64,000 nt of DNA from Chlorokybus atmophyticus (lineage: Eukaryota; Streptophyta; Chlorokybophyceae; Chlorokybales; Chlorokybaceae), in contig RHPI01001715.1 in the NCBI GenBank assembly GCA_009103225.1, positions 540,312-604,311 of the forward strand, written 5' to 3'. The notes beneath the pieces are model-generated. The model did not search any database. It was given only the letters and a program-made list of their open reading frames with translations, and was not told the DNA's origin. Positions within the stretch are counted from its first letter, which is position 1. The number at the start of each line of letters is the position of its first letter. Made by a program: the position numbers and the translations under genes. This document shows positions 33,362 to 45,325 of this stretch, one piece after another.

Positions 33362-36206
33362 GTATGGAGGCTTTGGGTTGGTTGAGGAAGAGGTGGTGAG
33401 AGTGTGTTGGGTTGGTAATGATGATAGTAGAATAGCGCTGGTGTTGCCGCCTGATAGGATGCAAACAGAGCGGTCAAGGTGACGTAACATATGCAATGTG
33501 GAATGGTCAGGAGGGCAATGCACACATGATCCAACAGAAGCCACTACTCTGTGCGCGTCCGCATTGGCGTGTGCACGTGTGTGTGCTTGTGTGCTTGGCC
33601 GTGGGCGTGGACGTGCTCGCGAATGACTCATGCACTTCCGCGTGCACGCTTGTGTGTGCCCGTGCGTGTGATGGTTGCAGCAATCAAGCTCTACTTCCTT
33701 CTTCAACAACCTATCTGTTGCTGCTCACGGTCAACACTCACTGTAGGGAGATGACCGCATTGGAGCTTTTGTGCTGAACAAAGCGATCACCAGCATGCAC
33801 AAAGACAAAACAGCCTCAGCTCAAAAGTCGACTGTTTGCTTCGTCCACACAACAGCAATACCAAGCTGGGAAGCATTCATGTCTTTAGTAGTAACCAATT
33901 TCTTCAAGCGTCGCAGTGAGACGCAAAGCATGAGCCCAACCCACGCAGCCTTTGCCTTACCGCTCATGAATACGGAGGAGTCTTTCCGCTGCACACAACC
34001 GAACAGCAGTAGCTTCAAGCTTGCCGCCGCACCGACTTACTCAGCAACGCCGACGCCGATGACAATGACGACGACGAGCGGGAGCTCAGCGACAAGCCCG
34101 CCGCCGCCGCTGTTTCTGCCGTGTAGGGTGAGCTGTGGTCAGCGGTCTGGTAGGGGGGAGCGGCGGCGGCGGCGGCGGCGGCGGCGAGAGGAGGCGGCGG
34201 AGGTGCAGGAGCAGGGGTAAGAGGAGGAGGAAGAGGAGGGGACGTGGATGGGACAGGACGCTTGTTTCAGTCCGCAAAACAAATGGCAGGCGGAGAGCTC
34301 GTGGTGAAGCCCAGTGCTTGTTGGGCTTCTGGGACCAGCTCGCGTTCAACCAGGTTGTTGTGGTTGTCGTCGTCGTCAGCGTTATGTAGGTGCAATAGTA
34401 GCAGTAGCAGTACCGTTACCAGCAGCAGCAGCGATTGACAGATTTGCATATTGTACTGCAAGGACCAGCCTTGGACTACCCCACAAAGAGTTGTTGGCAC
34501 AGCCTACAGTGTGACACAAACGCAAGCACTGTTCGCTCTTGTTCGCGCTTGGTTTTTTCTCCCCTTGGCGTGTGGTCTACCTGTGTCTCTTCACGTAGTC
34601 AGAACCACAACTTGCTGTAGCGTGTTTAGGCGGTGAGCAGTGCAGTCGTTTCAGCACATGGACACATGCAGTGCCACACCGTGTGCACACGAGTCAAAAA
34701 GCCAGCTGTCTGTGCTGTGCTGCCTGCACATCACTTGTGCAACCGTGTACGTGTGCGAATGCACAAGTACCTGTTCGAGCTGAGGTTGAGTTACCGGCAC
34801 ACTCATGGATATAGCACAACGTGCTCATTTGCCTGCACACCCTTGTGCCCGCGCATGCAACTGCACACATGTACAGCTGGTGCAGGACTGAGAACCCACC
34901 CGTCCAGCCACACCTGCACGTGTGTGCTGACATGCAATCAGCGCTTGTGCCTGTCTATGCCTATCCAGCCACACATGCACGCTTGAATTTGACATTCCAG
35001 CAATACTGATTATTATTGATCTTCTGCAACACCATGCGGTCCATCTTGATGTGCGTGCGAGCGCGTGTGTGCACGAGTCCGGGATATGTGCCTTGCTAAC
35101 CTTCTGGCGACAGCACGTAGTCCAACCTTGCACACTCTGTGCGGCCACGCGGGTATGTGCCAAAACATGTGAGCGTGCGCTTGTATGTGTGCACTGCTTG
35201 CTCCTCATCTTTACGTGGCACCTGTGCTGCGCTATCCGTGCATGCCCTCAATGACTCATCATCACAGAGGTTGACACCACAAGCCCAATACCACGACGCC
35301 TTGTAACACGTGAAACATGCACACTCTACTCACAAGCAGGGCCAGCATCCGCGCCACCTGCAAGCCAGAGCTCAGCCTTAGCAAACACCCAACCATCCCC
35401 TCAGCAATGCCATGTGACCAGAAACACACATGTCTAACGACAGTATAGGCCAGCAGCACACACAAAACCTTGTCAAAGCCACGCTGCCATTGTTTCTCTG
35501 CTTTGACAAAGCAGCGGTGGCGGACAAGGAGGAGCAGGAGAAGGAAGAGCAGGAGAAGCGGGAGCTGCTGGGAGGCTATGCAAGAGAAAGAGAAAGAGAA
35601 AGACAAAGCCTGTGCTGAGAAGGCCGTACCAACAAGACATGATGGTGTGAAGTAAGGTGAGGTGAGCTTACGAGGATGCGCTGCATCGGTTGATTTCGCA
35701 ACGGCATGTACTTGAGTCAAGCAGCAGTATGAGTCTGATGGTTACTGTGCGTCGAATGTTTTCCGAGAGTATGGAATGATCTAGTTTCAGTCTTGGCTCT
35801 GGAGTTTAGAGAAATGACTGTTATTAGGTCCCGATATTTGCTTTGTTGTTTTAGATGTTGGATGTCTGCATGTACGGTGGATGCTTGCTCTACTGTACTT
35901 CATGCATGTGCACACAAATGCGCGCATGTGCATTTGTGAACGGGATTGCGAGTGTGAACACCAATTCCAGTGTGCATGTCCTTGTGGCAGTGACCACTGC
36001 ATACGTACCTGTGTGCACGTGCGTGTGTGATCAGGCATGCACATGCTCGTGTGTACATGCAAGAGCATGCGCACGTGCGTATGCGCGTGGGTGGGGTGAG
36101 AGGGCATGGCATTGGCCTCATGCACACAGTTGGCTGGCGAGGGACATCTTCAACCAACTGGTAAGCACACTCAGTTGCACACATTCGACATAATTAAGTT
36201 TCTAAC
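33362..36206. other. Duplicated non-coding stretch (copy A flank)
   Basis: No confident gene. About 33490-34450 is similar in the same orientation to 43480-44340; both share ATGGTTGCAGC, GGGAGATGACCGCATTGGAGC and a later GGC-repeat block (34150-34200 and 44100-44140). On the minus strand the GGC block reads as polyproline, so exons of a Pro-rich gene cannot be excluded. About 35505-35580 (GACAAGGAGGAGCAGGAG, coding for Glu/Lys-rich sequence) is similar in inverse orientation to 42870-42915. Confidence 0.6.
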
Positions 36207-37303
36207 TCAACTCAACGCATGGCTTTGCAAGGTCTGCACATGTTTGATTGCGTGATGACAGATGGGACACTCCTTGGCAAGCGTGTCCACGATGCTCTCA
36301 CTGCACACCCTGCAAGTGACACATTGTCTACACGGGTAGAACACCCCAGTCCTCCTGGCTTTCATGCAGACTGTGCAGTAATTTGGTCCTCCGTCAACAC
36401 TGAACGCCGAGTCTTGCAGGCAGTTCCCAAACATGTCTGCGGGACAAGTCTTAGCACTCTCCAGCGGCCTCACCACCGGCCTCGGAGACTTCTGCGTCTT
36501 TGGTTGTAGCCCCACTGTTCAACTCTATGCTCCAACTCCACCTCCTCAACTATGCGCGCCACGAGGTCTCTATGCTCTTTCTGGAGTTGTTCAGCATGTG
36601 CGATCACCAAGCGGTCACGTTCCACCTCGTTGAACACAGCCCACACGCAGCTTAGCCCAGGTATCCACACCGCAAACGTGCTGACGATCGCATGCAAGAC
36701 CTCCACATCTGAGCACTGCTGCCGTTTCCACTCAACTATTCCCCACCTCCCAATGAAGCTACGTGCGACTGTGCACTGTGTCACGGACACGCCTTCATAT
36801 CTACTTGGTGCTACGCCTGTAACTTCCCACAACAGTCGCGTGCACGCGAACATGACAGCAATGGCTGCGGCTAGAGCAGCCATCCGGCGAGCAGGGCCCA
36901 ACATCCACTGCCACACACTAATCACGCCCGCACCCAACACAAAGCCCCCAAAGAAGGTCCAGCCCAGATCATGCGCGCTCTCCGTCACACTCGCTGCCGC
37001 AACTATTGCCATCAGCGCAAATTGACACCTCCATCTCGACGGCACAGTCAGTCTCACTGAAACTCTTGAGAACGACAATGGCAGCAGCCACATCAACGCC
37101 ACGCAGAGGTAACTTCCCAACCCGCCCACATTCTTATATGGCATACCGGCGTGTAGGAAGGCCAGGTCCAGAAAAAGTGAAAGCACGTAAAGTATAAGAC
37201 ACCGGACTCGCTGCCAATTGCTCAGCTCAACAAATAGCAAGCCAAGGAACATGAAAGCAGCTACATTTCTCCCAAGGTATATGTGTATGTCCTCATCAGA
37301 CAT
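36207..37303 (-). pseudogene. Membrane RING-finger gene, decaying copy A
   Basis: Paralogue of the intact gene at 41226-42356, in opposite orientation. From the ATG at 37303 it encodes several hydrophobic spans (VAAFMFLGLLFVEL, YLCVALMWLLPLSF, ALMAIVAAASV, GFVLGAGVISVWQWML) and a GPARRMAALAAAI segment, then a coiled coil up to about 36480. There the frame shifts. In the new frame a C-terminal RING follows (YCTVCMKARRTGVFYPC, CPICHHAI). Where the intact copy has PCGHCVTC this copy has PCRQCVTC, so a zinc-binding His is replaced by Gln. Frameshift and lost ligand together argue for a pseudogene. No introns are needed. Confidence 0.8.
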
Positions 37304-38963
37304 TGTGTAAGCCCTGGTGGTAGCAGTCAACAACCTTTCGGAGCTTAAAAAGCAGGGCTAAGCGCCTAGCCCTCTCTTTCTTTCTGTTACAGCCAACACA
37401 GTGTCTCATGTACACAATTCCGCATTCCTTCTTTTATACAGTGCCTAGCAGACGCAACAGCGTAAGGCTCAAGTCCGCAAGCAAAGGAAAGAAGTCTGCA
37501 AGCAGCAGTCTCGTTGACCACACGTTGATACTGTGACAAACACTCTCTGCAGGAACGGGATCCTGAACACGCCAGTAAGTCCGGAACCGGATCCTGATAC
37601 CGTGCAGACTGATGAACACCGTACTAAGGATGACGACAATGTCATGATATCCATATCCGTAGTACGCTTACAGACTCAGTATGGATACTTGGACATTATG
37701 CAAATTTCTGCAGCTGCTACCGTAAGTAAGCTGAGGCCTATTAGGCCCAAGATTACTACATAAAGTGCCTTTGATTTCTGTTCAGGCAGATAGTTGGTCA
37801 TCATTGTCATGATGCTGTCTGCGTGTAGCCTTATCAGGGTTGACCAGTCAGCGCTTCTACGGGACACTCAACAAGTTATCCTGACCAACATCAATACCTG
37901 TGGTTAGTTGACTACCAGGGATGGTGGTGAGTGGTGGGGTGTGATTGACTGTCAGTCACACCACGGACCCCGCCAGTCACTTTCCGGTTGGCAGCACTGG
38001 CAGATGCAGTTACGAGCTGCAGTTACTGCTGAACACTCGCCTGCTGTGCACTGGAACGGACGTTAGTTCACTTCTCGTTTTGGCACGACCTCCCCCGACT
38101 GATCCGGTGTTCAGGCTGACCGCCAGGCACGTGCATAGTTGTTTCTCCCACGACTGATCAGTCACCAGCGACCTCATCGCGTCAGCCTGATCTGCGGAAT
38201 GGTGTCATTGTGTGCAGGCTTTGCAAGGTTCAGGCAGGGCGCGCGCATGCTTGGGAAGCAGGTTGCCTTCTGTGCCGTACGACGACGTTCCCTTCCCACA
38301 TGATGAACACAAGTACTTATGCACAAATGTTAGAGTGTGACGACTGTCCCTTCCCACATTGTGCCCTCAGGAGGAGGTGCGCATGGGGTTAGCTAGTCAA
38401 GGCAGCAACTCAGGATTGGCTACAAGCTAGTAGTGGTCGTCCACGGTGCAGTCTGTCGCTCTAGAGGAAAATGTAGAGGATCTGTTCTGCATTAGTGCTG
38501 TTGATATTTGTGCTGTCACTGGCAGTACCATCCCTGCCTGTTGGACGACCCTTTGGTCCATGTACGATAAGACCAACATACTCTAGTACACACAACTCCT
38601 CTGCGTACACAGAGTATGGCAATGTTTCTCAGGTACGTGAAGACCTGGGCGTGCGCCAGTGCATTTATTTGGGTGTCGTGTGCTGTGCCTCAAGAGTTGC
38701 TTGTGAGCTAAGTTAGCAAGTGTTTGCATGCATGTCAGCAGAAATGTTGTCCATTCCTCCTGTTGTATGCGTGAGGTACCGCACCGTTGGCAACCAGAGC
38801 AAGGAGTGTTTGTCAGCTGTTCTCTCCAATCCACATGCAGCCTTTACATCTGAAAACGACAACAACACCGCATATTGCAAAGTCATGTATGCTGATGGTG
38901 CTGAGAGTGCGCTTAGCATGCTTTTGCGCAGCACTTGCACCTTCTGCGCATGCCTCATGCAAC
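37304..38963. other. Intergenic; upstream part duplicated with copy B
   Basis: The stretch 37430-37620, read on the minus strand, resembles 40960-41110 (shared CGGACTTACTGGCGTG and GCGGACTTGAGC). So the duplication extends a few hundred bases upstream of both RING genes. No gene is supported to 38963. Confidence 0.6.
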
Positions 38964-39647
38964 TTATGCTATCACTGTCAGATACATGGCCAGATACATG
39001 GCTACAGCAAACATAAAGGAAACGTGCTGACTGGCAGTCAGTGCAAGTGAATTGCTGGTTGTCTGCTCAGTGGGCGCCTCCTTGGGTGATACATCTTCTA
39101 GCTGGTGTGGTGGGATGCGTGGGACAACCTGCGGCCTGATGGGTACAGCTGGAGTGATTGGCGCAGTGGGGGCGTGACTAATACATATGCGCTTGCTGTT
39201 CGGTTGGTTGGTATGTGAGGTAGCCTGACGGGTTCGCTGTTCACCAACATTGGCGGATTGCCCAATATGAAGCGGTCTTGCTGAGTCATGACTCATGCTG
39301 ATCTGCTTTGCTCGTAGCGCTTGCCTGAGGCTGTCAAGCACCACAAGGGCTTCCGTGGCGTTGGCCTGCAGCTCGTGGTCCTCACCGGCCTTGGCATGGT
39401 TGAGGACCTCCTCTATGCCGCGCAGGGTTTTATTCCACTCGCTGTTCACCTCCTCGGCATGCATCGCGGCAGCCGTGTCCCGTGCGGTGCCCTGTTCCAG
39501 GACTGTCTCAATGTACGGCAAGCCTTTGAGGAGGAGGAGTATCTGCGCCTTGTGACTGTACTCGCCATGCTTGTAACCAACCTCCCACAGCACGTTTCTT
39601 ATCTTTGTGACATCATCGACGCCCGACGCCTCAGCATGTTGCGCCAT
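38964..39647 (-). CDS. Hypothetical helical protein with C-terminal hydrophobic tail
   Basis: Not recognised. An open frame of about 227 codons from the first ATG (39647). Residues 1-115 are predicted helical and charged (EVLNHAKAGEDHELQAN, LVVLDSLRQALRAKQ). Residues 120-195 are Pro/Thr/Gln-rich (APTAPITPAVPIRP). The end is a hydrophobic segment, FMFAVAMYLAMYLTVIA, that could be a tail anchor. No splice sites are needed. It lies between the two RING copies. A real gene is plausible from its length and composition, but the evidence is only the open frame. Confidence 0.4.
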   Translation of the reverse strand: MAQHAEASGVDDVTKIRNVLWEVGYKHGEYSHKAQILLLLKGLPYIETVLEQGTARDTAAAMHAEEVNSEWNKTLRGIEEVLNHAKAGEDHELQANATEALVVLDSLRQALRAKQISMSHDSARPLHIGQSANVGEQRTRQATSHTNQPNSKRICISHAPTAPITPAVPIRPQVVPRIPPHQLEDVSPKEAPTEQTTSNSLALTASQHVSFMFAVAMYLAMYLTVIA

Positions 39648-40341
39648 CTGTGGCACATGGAAATCGTGTCAAGTCTTAAGTCTTAAGTCTCGGAGAATTA
39701 CATATGCATAAGTGGATGGCTGAGCATATCTTGATCACGCTCAGCACACACACACAAACTTGCACTCACGCATACACGTGCCAACAGGCTATGCGCTATC
39801 TCCCACAACGCAACCACTGCCTTGCTGTGTGCACCGCCAGTATGCGCACACACAATGGCATGCGTGTGCGCGTGTACATGCGTGCATGTGATGCAATTGC
39901 AACGCAAAACAGCGTGCAAAGAGCACCGATCAGCAAGCATCTGCAATGCGTGTTGTTGTTGTCAATCTATATGGGGGTCCACAAACAACTGATGTATGCT
40001 GCTTGCTCTAGCTGGAACCTTCAGTGCAGTGAAACAGGAGGGAAGGACAGCATTTCGCTTGTGTGCATGTATAAGCAAGGCACCTGGCATCAACTTGCAC
40101 AATCAGAAATTCACGTACCGGACCAAAAGGTCGTCAACCAGGCAGGGAGGAGTTGGTCCTACAGGCAGCAGTGACATTAGTAAGCGTACCAACAGCACTA
40201 ACAGACTGATGCAGTGTATCAGAGAGACATAGTGCACCGAGCAACTACCACTAGCCGATAATCACTCCTGAGCTCCTGTCTCGCCTCTGTGTACCCTGTG
40301 CACACCTTTACCTGAGGGCACAATGTAGGGGGCCATGGCAG

Positions 40342-40374
40342 GTGGAGTCGTTGTGTGCCACACAACGACTCCAC
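40342..40374. repeat. Perfect 16-bp hairpin
   Basis: GTGGAGTCGTTGTGTG and its exact complement flank a single C. First of the cluster between the two RING copies. Confidence 0.9.
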
Positions 40375-40586
40375 TCCGCCGCCCTTCACACACCTCCGCT
40401 GACCATCATGTCGGTGATGTCACGCACCCTCACACCGTGTGGTATGCAGTCACGTGTGTCACATGACTTTGCACGCCACCAACGCCACTGACTGCGGTCA
40501 GCCTGAATCGCGAAACTAGTCAGTTAAGGTTTAAGTCAAGTGACGAGACAGATGACTTGACGTTATATGATGTAACGTCAATTATG

Positions 40587-40622
40587 TTCAGTGCACGGCA
40601 GCAGCTGCTGCTGTGCACTGAA
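40587..40622. repeat. 36-bp near-perfect palindrome
   Basis: TTCAGTGCACGGCAGCAG is followed by its complement with one mismatch and no loop. A shorter inverted repeat (TGACGTTA...TAACGTCA, 40558-40580) lies just before it. Confidence 0.9.
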
Positions 40623-40695
40623 CTGCCAGCAGGCGTTAAGCTAACCGAGCTACAGGTGTAGGTGTCGGGTAGTAACTTGGGGCTGCCAACTTTTT

Positions 40696-40725
40696 AGCGG
40701 CTGGTGTGACTGACTACCAGCCGCT
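40696..40725. repeat. 10-bp stem hairpin
   Basis: AGCGGCTGGT and ACCAGCCGCT pair around a 10-nt loop (GTGACTGACT). Confidence 0.85.
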
Positions 40726-41225
40726 GAAAACACCTCCGTTGATTTTCACGAACGCGCTAACCGGTCAACCCTGACAGAGCTTGGACATACGCAGCTGCGT
40801 GACAACAACGGCTAACTGACTACTACTTGAGAAGACATTAAGGGTGACTTACTTGATGGGTAGCTGCAGCTTTGGGTGACTTGTACATCCTGCAAAGATG
40901 TAAATGGCATACGGTCTGCACCACAGACATGAAAACTATGACAATATCGAGGTTACATCCTACAGTCCTTGCAGTGCACGGGGTTACAATCCGCTTGCGG
41001 ACTTACTGGCGTGCTCGAACCTGTTCAAGCACCTGGATTTTGTGCGTGTCGCGTGGTAGTGTCAATGTGTGGCAGCGGACTTGACGTCAGGCTGGTGCTT
41101 GCGGACTTGAGCTTTACGAAGTTGCAGCTGTTGGTTGCCTAGTGTCAAGCTCCAGGAGATTGTTGCCTATTACCATCAGGGCCTGCAGAATGCGTTAGGG
41201 CATCTTGAAGGAAGCCTTAGAGGCT

Positions 41226-42356
41226 ATGCTGGAGCTATGGCACTACAAGCCCTGGGGAGCAGCACTGGCTTGGATCATGTTGTTGACTTTGTTACGGGTA
41301 CCTGTGAAGCGAACAAACTCGCAACAAAGGCTCTGGATGAACATGCTTTGCTGTCTTGCATTTCCACTGGACATGGCTGTCGCACGTGCACTCCATCACG
41401 CCAACTTGTCTTACAATAATGTGGGCGGGTTGGGACATTACCTCTGCGTGGCGTTGATGTGGCTGCTGCCATTGTCGTTCTCCGGTGTTAGGGTGAGATT
41501 GATAGTGCCATCGAGATGGAATGTGCAGATGACGCTGATGGCGATCGTGGCGGCGACGAGTGTGATGGAGGCCGCGTTTCTGAACTGGACCTTCTTCGCG
41601 GGCATTGCGTTGGCTGCGGGTGTAATTGTTACGTGGCAGTGGATGTTGGGTCCCGCTCGCCGGATGGCTGCTCTGGCCGCAGCCATTGGTTTCATGTTTG
41701 CATGCGTGCTGTTGTTGCGCGTTGTTACAGGCGTACAACCGAGTGACTATGGAGGCGGGTCCATGACACAATGCACAGTCGTACACAGCGTCATCAGGAA
41801 GTGGGGGAGAGATGTGCAGGAACGGCAATGCTCGGATATGGAGGCTCTGCATGCTATCGTTAGCATGTTCGCAATGTGGATACCTGGGCTGAGCTGCGTG
41901 TGGGCTGTGTTGAACGAGTTGGATCGCGACCGCTGGGTGAGCGCATACCAACAGGCCGAGCGAGTCCAGCAGGAGCAGCGCGCGCACATGGAGCGAGTGG
42001 CTTCCAACTCGCGTGCCATCAACGAGTTAAGGCATCAGCAGCAGGTGTCGGAGTTGACTTTAGCGCATTTGCAGGCTGAAAGGTCAAAACTTATGTCTCA
42101 GAGGCCGTTGGAGATCGCCGAGACAGCTCCTGCGAACATGCAACACCTACAAGACACGGCATATCAATTGACGGAGGACCAGATGACCTGCACTTATTGC
42201 TTGGCCAGAAGGAGTGTGGTGTTCTACCCATGTGGGCACTGCGTCACCTGCAGGGGATGCAGCGAGAACATCATGAGCACGCCTGCCAGGACGTGTCCCA
42301 TCTGCCGATGTGCAATTTACGATGCGCAGAACTTGCATAGACGTGCCTACTTCTAA
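41226..42356 (+). CDS. Multi-pass membrane RING-finger protein, intact copy B
   Basis: A probable membrane-bound E3 ubiquitin ligase; the target is unknown. Single exon, 376 residues from the first ATG. The N-terminal half has at least five hydrophobic spans (AALAWIMLLTLL, MLCCLAFPLDMAVA, YLCVALMWLLPLSF, MTLMAIVAATSV, FFAGIALAAGVIV, AALAAAIGFMFACVLLL) and another near AMWIPGLSCVWAVL. A coiled coil (AERVQQEQRAHMERV, about residues 245-290) follows. The C-terminal RING is of IAP/MULAN type: CTYCLARRSVVFYPCGHCVTC, GCSEN, CPICRCAIY, with all ligands present. The absence of introns contrasts with its neighbours and suggests retroposition or another source. It is paired inversely with the decaying copy at 36207-37303. 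Confidence 0.8.
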   Translation: MLELWHYKPWGAALAWIMLLTLLRVPVKRTNSQQRLWMNMLCCLAFPLDMAVARALHHANLSYNNVGGLGHYLCVALMWLLPLSFSGVRVRLIVPSRWNVQMTLMAIVAATSVMEAAFLNWTFFAGIALAAGVIVTWQWMLGPARRMAALAAAIGFMFACVLLLRVVTGVQPSDYGGGSMTQCTVVHSVIRKWGRDVQERQCSDMEALHAIVSMFAMWIPGLSCVWAVLNELDRDRWVSAYQQAERVQQEQRAHMERVASNSRAINELRHQQQVSELTLAHLQAERSKLMSQRPLEIAETAPANMQHLQDTAYQLTEDQMTCTYCLARRSVVFYPCGHCVTCRGCSENIMSTPARTCPICRCAIYDAQNLHRRAYF

Positions 42357-45325
42357 CATAGACGTTGCTGATATTGAGATGTGTACATGCATCTGACAGC
42401 GCTTGCAAGTTGATGGAGGGTGTCCCTGGTCAGCCCGCGGTGTACATGAGACTGATGCCATGACATACATGCGCGCACGTAAGCATGCACAAGCGCATGC
42501 ATGTTCCCATGCCTGGCAACCCACCCACATACGCACACAGGTATGTATGCACGTGCTTACTGCAACAAGGACACATACACTCGCACTCACGGGCACATAG
42601 CGCACAAGTGCGTGCACAGGCCATGCCACCACACGTGTGCAGACACCCAGGGTCCGGGAAACGTCCAAAGGACAATCAGAACATTAGACTAGAAACAATC
42701 CTGGCTTTACAGAATGTGCGACGACAGTGACCTGTACAATGGATACTACTGTTTAACCCAAGTGCATGCTGTTCCAACGTCAATTACCGCGCATTCTCAG
42801 CTCACCTTCAAACCACCTGTTTTGGTGGTACGGTGCAGCACAGGCTTTCTCTACGTCGCCCACAGCTTATAAGCAGCCCCTCCTTCTCCTCCTTGTCCGC
42901 TACTGCGGCCTTACCTAAGCAGAGAACAAGTTGCAATGTGAGCGCGACAACGGCTGTGACGTATGTGTGCTGCACTGGCCTTTGCAGTTGTCAAATTACA
43001 GGTTGAATTGCTGAGGGTACAGTTGTCGGTCGCCCAAGGCTGAGCTCTGGACTGCAGCGGCCAGGCGCAAGGGCAGGGTGGGGCAAACGCTCAAGGTGCA
43101 AGATCATGCTCTCTGGCTGTGGACACGTGTGAGCAACATTATGCGCATGCATGCGACCAGTGCAACAATACCTGTTCACAATGGCTTACCACACTGGCCT
43201 TGTGCAGGGGGCATGCTGTCAATCACCACAGTTCACCGCAGCATGCTCTCAGCATGCTGCACAATAGCTACCCAGTGACAATACTGACTATCTCTGCTTA
43301 AGCTTTCTGCCTGTGACGCTGTCATCAGTTGCACAATCATGTGTTCACACTTGAGTAGCCAACAACACCAGCGCGCCTCGACTTACCAGTTGTAGCGACA
43401 GTGCCATCCGTATACAACGGTGGTTCTTGCAGTGGTTTGCGAGAGAACTGAAGCAACCACCTTCTAACCTACAGGTAGATTAATAAGAGGTGCACTGCAC
43501 GCATGATCCAACACCAGCCTACTACTCTGAGCATGCGTCTGTGCATGCGCGTGCATGTGTGCGTGGGCGTGGGTGTAACTGTGCTTGCGCATGGGCTCGC
43601 ACACTTCCACGTGGATGCTTGTGTGTGATGGTTGCAGCTATCAAGCGCTACCCCCTTCTTCACAACAACCTACCTGTTGCTGCTCACCCGGACATTCACT
43701 GCAGGGAGATGACCGCATTGGAGCTGTTGTGCTGCACAATGAAGAACAATAGCATGTGCAAAGACAGCTGAGGCTGTCTTCGTGCACCTACGACTGTGTA
43801 TTTGATGATAGCAATGTCACCTCAGTTGGTCTTATTTCCAAATCTTGCCGCTGGTTAATACTTGAAATATCAGTTGCTGTGTTGAGCACGAGCAAGCTTC
43901 CAGCGGCATGCACATGCCATTCCTCCTCCCGTTCACCATGTCCTACCGCACGTGAAGTAGATACGTCTTCCGCTGCACACAGTGAAACAGCCGCTAACGG
44001 AACTCGCCGCCACAGCAACCGGCTAGGCAACGCCGCCGCTGCCGCCGCTGCTTGTTGTTCTGCGGTGTGCGGTGCGGCCAGCTTTGTGGGAAGCGCAGGG
44101 GAGGCGGCGGCGGTGGCGGAGGCGGAGCAGAAGGAGGCGGAGTCTGTGTTGCTTGCTCGTGCTTTGAAGACTCACTGCATGTGCAACTGGAGAGCTCGGA
44201 AAATACAGGTGGTTGTTGGTTGTGCTGTTGGAACCAGCTTGTGTCCAACCACGTTGTCGCAATCGTCGTCGTTGTTGTATGTGTAGTTTGTAATGTTAGT
44301 AGGAGTAGCAGCAGCAGTACTGTATGGCCAACCCCACTACGAGTTGACATCTCAAAGTGTTGCAGAGGCACAAACTGGTGTCCGTCTCTTTCACATCTGG
44401 ATGTGTGAGTGGGTGAGCGTGTGCATGTGGCTGTAGCGCTTCAAGTAGTCAACACACGGTTAGGCCATTATGCGGGTCCAAGCGGATCATTGCACCACCA
44501 TGGTCGTCACTGAAGATCTCGCTGCCGTTGTGTTTCCTCCACGCAGCAGCTTATTGCAGCTAGGCGGGTCATATACTGGTTGACAAACAACTAAGTAATC
44601 ATTACGCGCATGGTACAGTGGCTTGAACTGGTTAGGTGAGGTACGCAGGTGTTTGCTGGCTACCTTCATACGTGAATACTAATAACAGCTGCTGTGGTAG
44701 CTGTAGTGGAGTATGCTTAGTGCATGCTTTGGTGGTACTGTGGTGATCGACAGCAAGCTATTTCCTGCACAGGCCATGTGATCAGCCGTTGTGGACAGGT
44801 AGGTACACTTGCACGAGCTGCAAGCTTGTGTAAGATTTTCGCGTTGTTCACCACCACTGCTGTGTGAAGTGGCTTTTCCACTGCACTTTGGCCATGCGTT
44901 AGCAACAGCCTCGCGGTCCCAGGCTTGAACTTCACTTGCGTGTTGTGACGAGCGTGTGTGCTTGTGTTTGTTTCCTATCGTAAGAACACAACAGGCATGC
45001 GACGACATCGATGGAGGCAGGTGTGGAGACCTTATGTTGCTGTGGCAAGTGCTATGCTGTGCATGGCAGACTGCCCTGGACAGTGCTGTGGTGCGATAGT
45101 ATATTTTCGCTCAATGTTACCGCAGTATGTTAGGGTTCTTCTACCATGGAATAATTTCTCCTCCAAACAACTCCAGCAGAATGGCAAAGCTGCTACTGGC
45201 AGGGCAGCAATAAAGCCAGTCCTAGGCTTTCATGGCAAATCATAATTGGCTCTTCATCAGCCTGAGACCCCCCCCTCCCCCTTCTCTCTCTCTCTCTCTC
45301 CCACGGCAATTCACTCACTTTGCAG
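42357..45325. other. Duplicated and inverted-repeat-rich stretch (copy B flank)
   Basis: No confident gene. 43480-44340 resembles 33490-34450 in the same orientation. 43165-43285 (plus) resembles 44690-44830 read on the minus strand (shared GCATGCTGTCAATCACCACAG-like core), forming a diverged inverted repeat about 1.4 kb apart. A minus frame near 44717-44935 has VVVNNAKILHKLAARAS, which is weakly ankyrin-like. A pyrimidine run lies at 45269-45301. Confidence 0.55.

Larger units (their letters stand above)
39648..41225. other. Intergenic with hairpin cluster, upstream of RING copy B
   Basis: No gene is supported. CA/GT-rich sequence at 39740-39900. Four inverted repeats lie between 40342 and 40725; the main three are listed separately. 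Confidence 0.6.

Noticed and set aside
36552-37025. 157-codon plus frame
   Set aside because: Antisense of RING copy A; the membrane-span pattern and the paralogue support the minus strand.
41135-41419. 94-codon frame overlapping the start of RING copy B
   Set aside because: Looks protein-like but has no counterpart in copy A, whereas the overlapping frame aligns with it.
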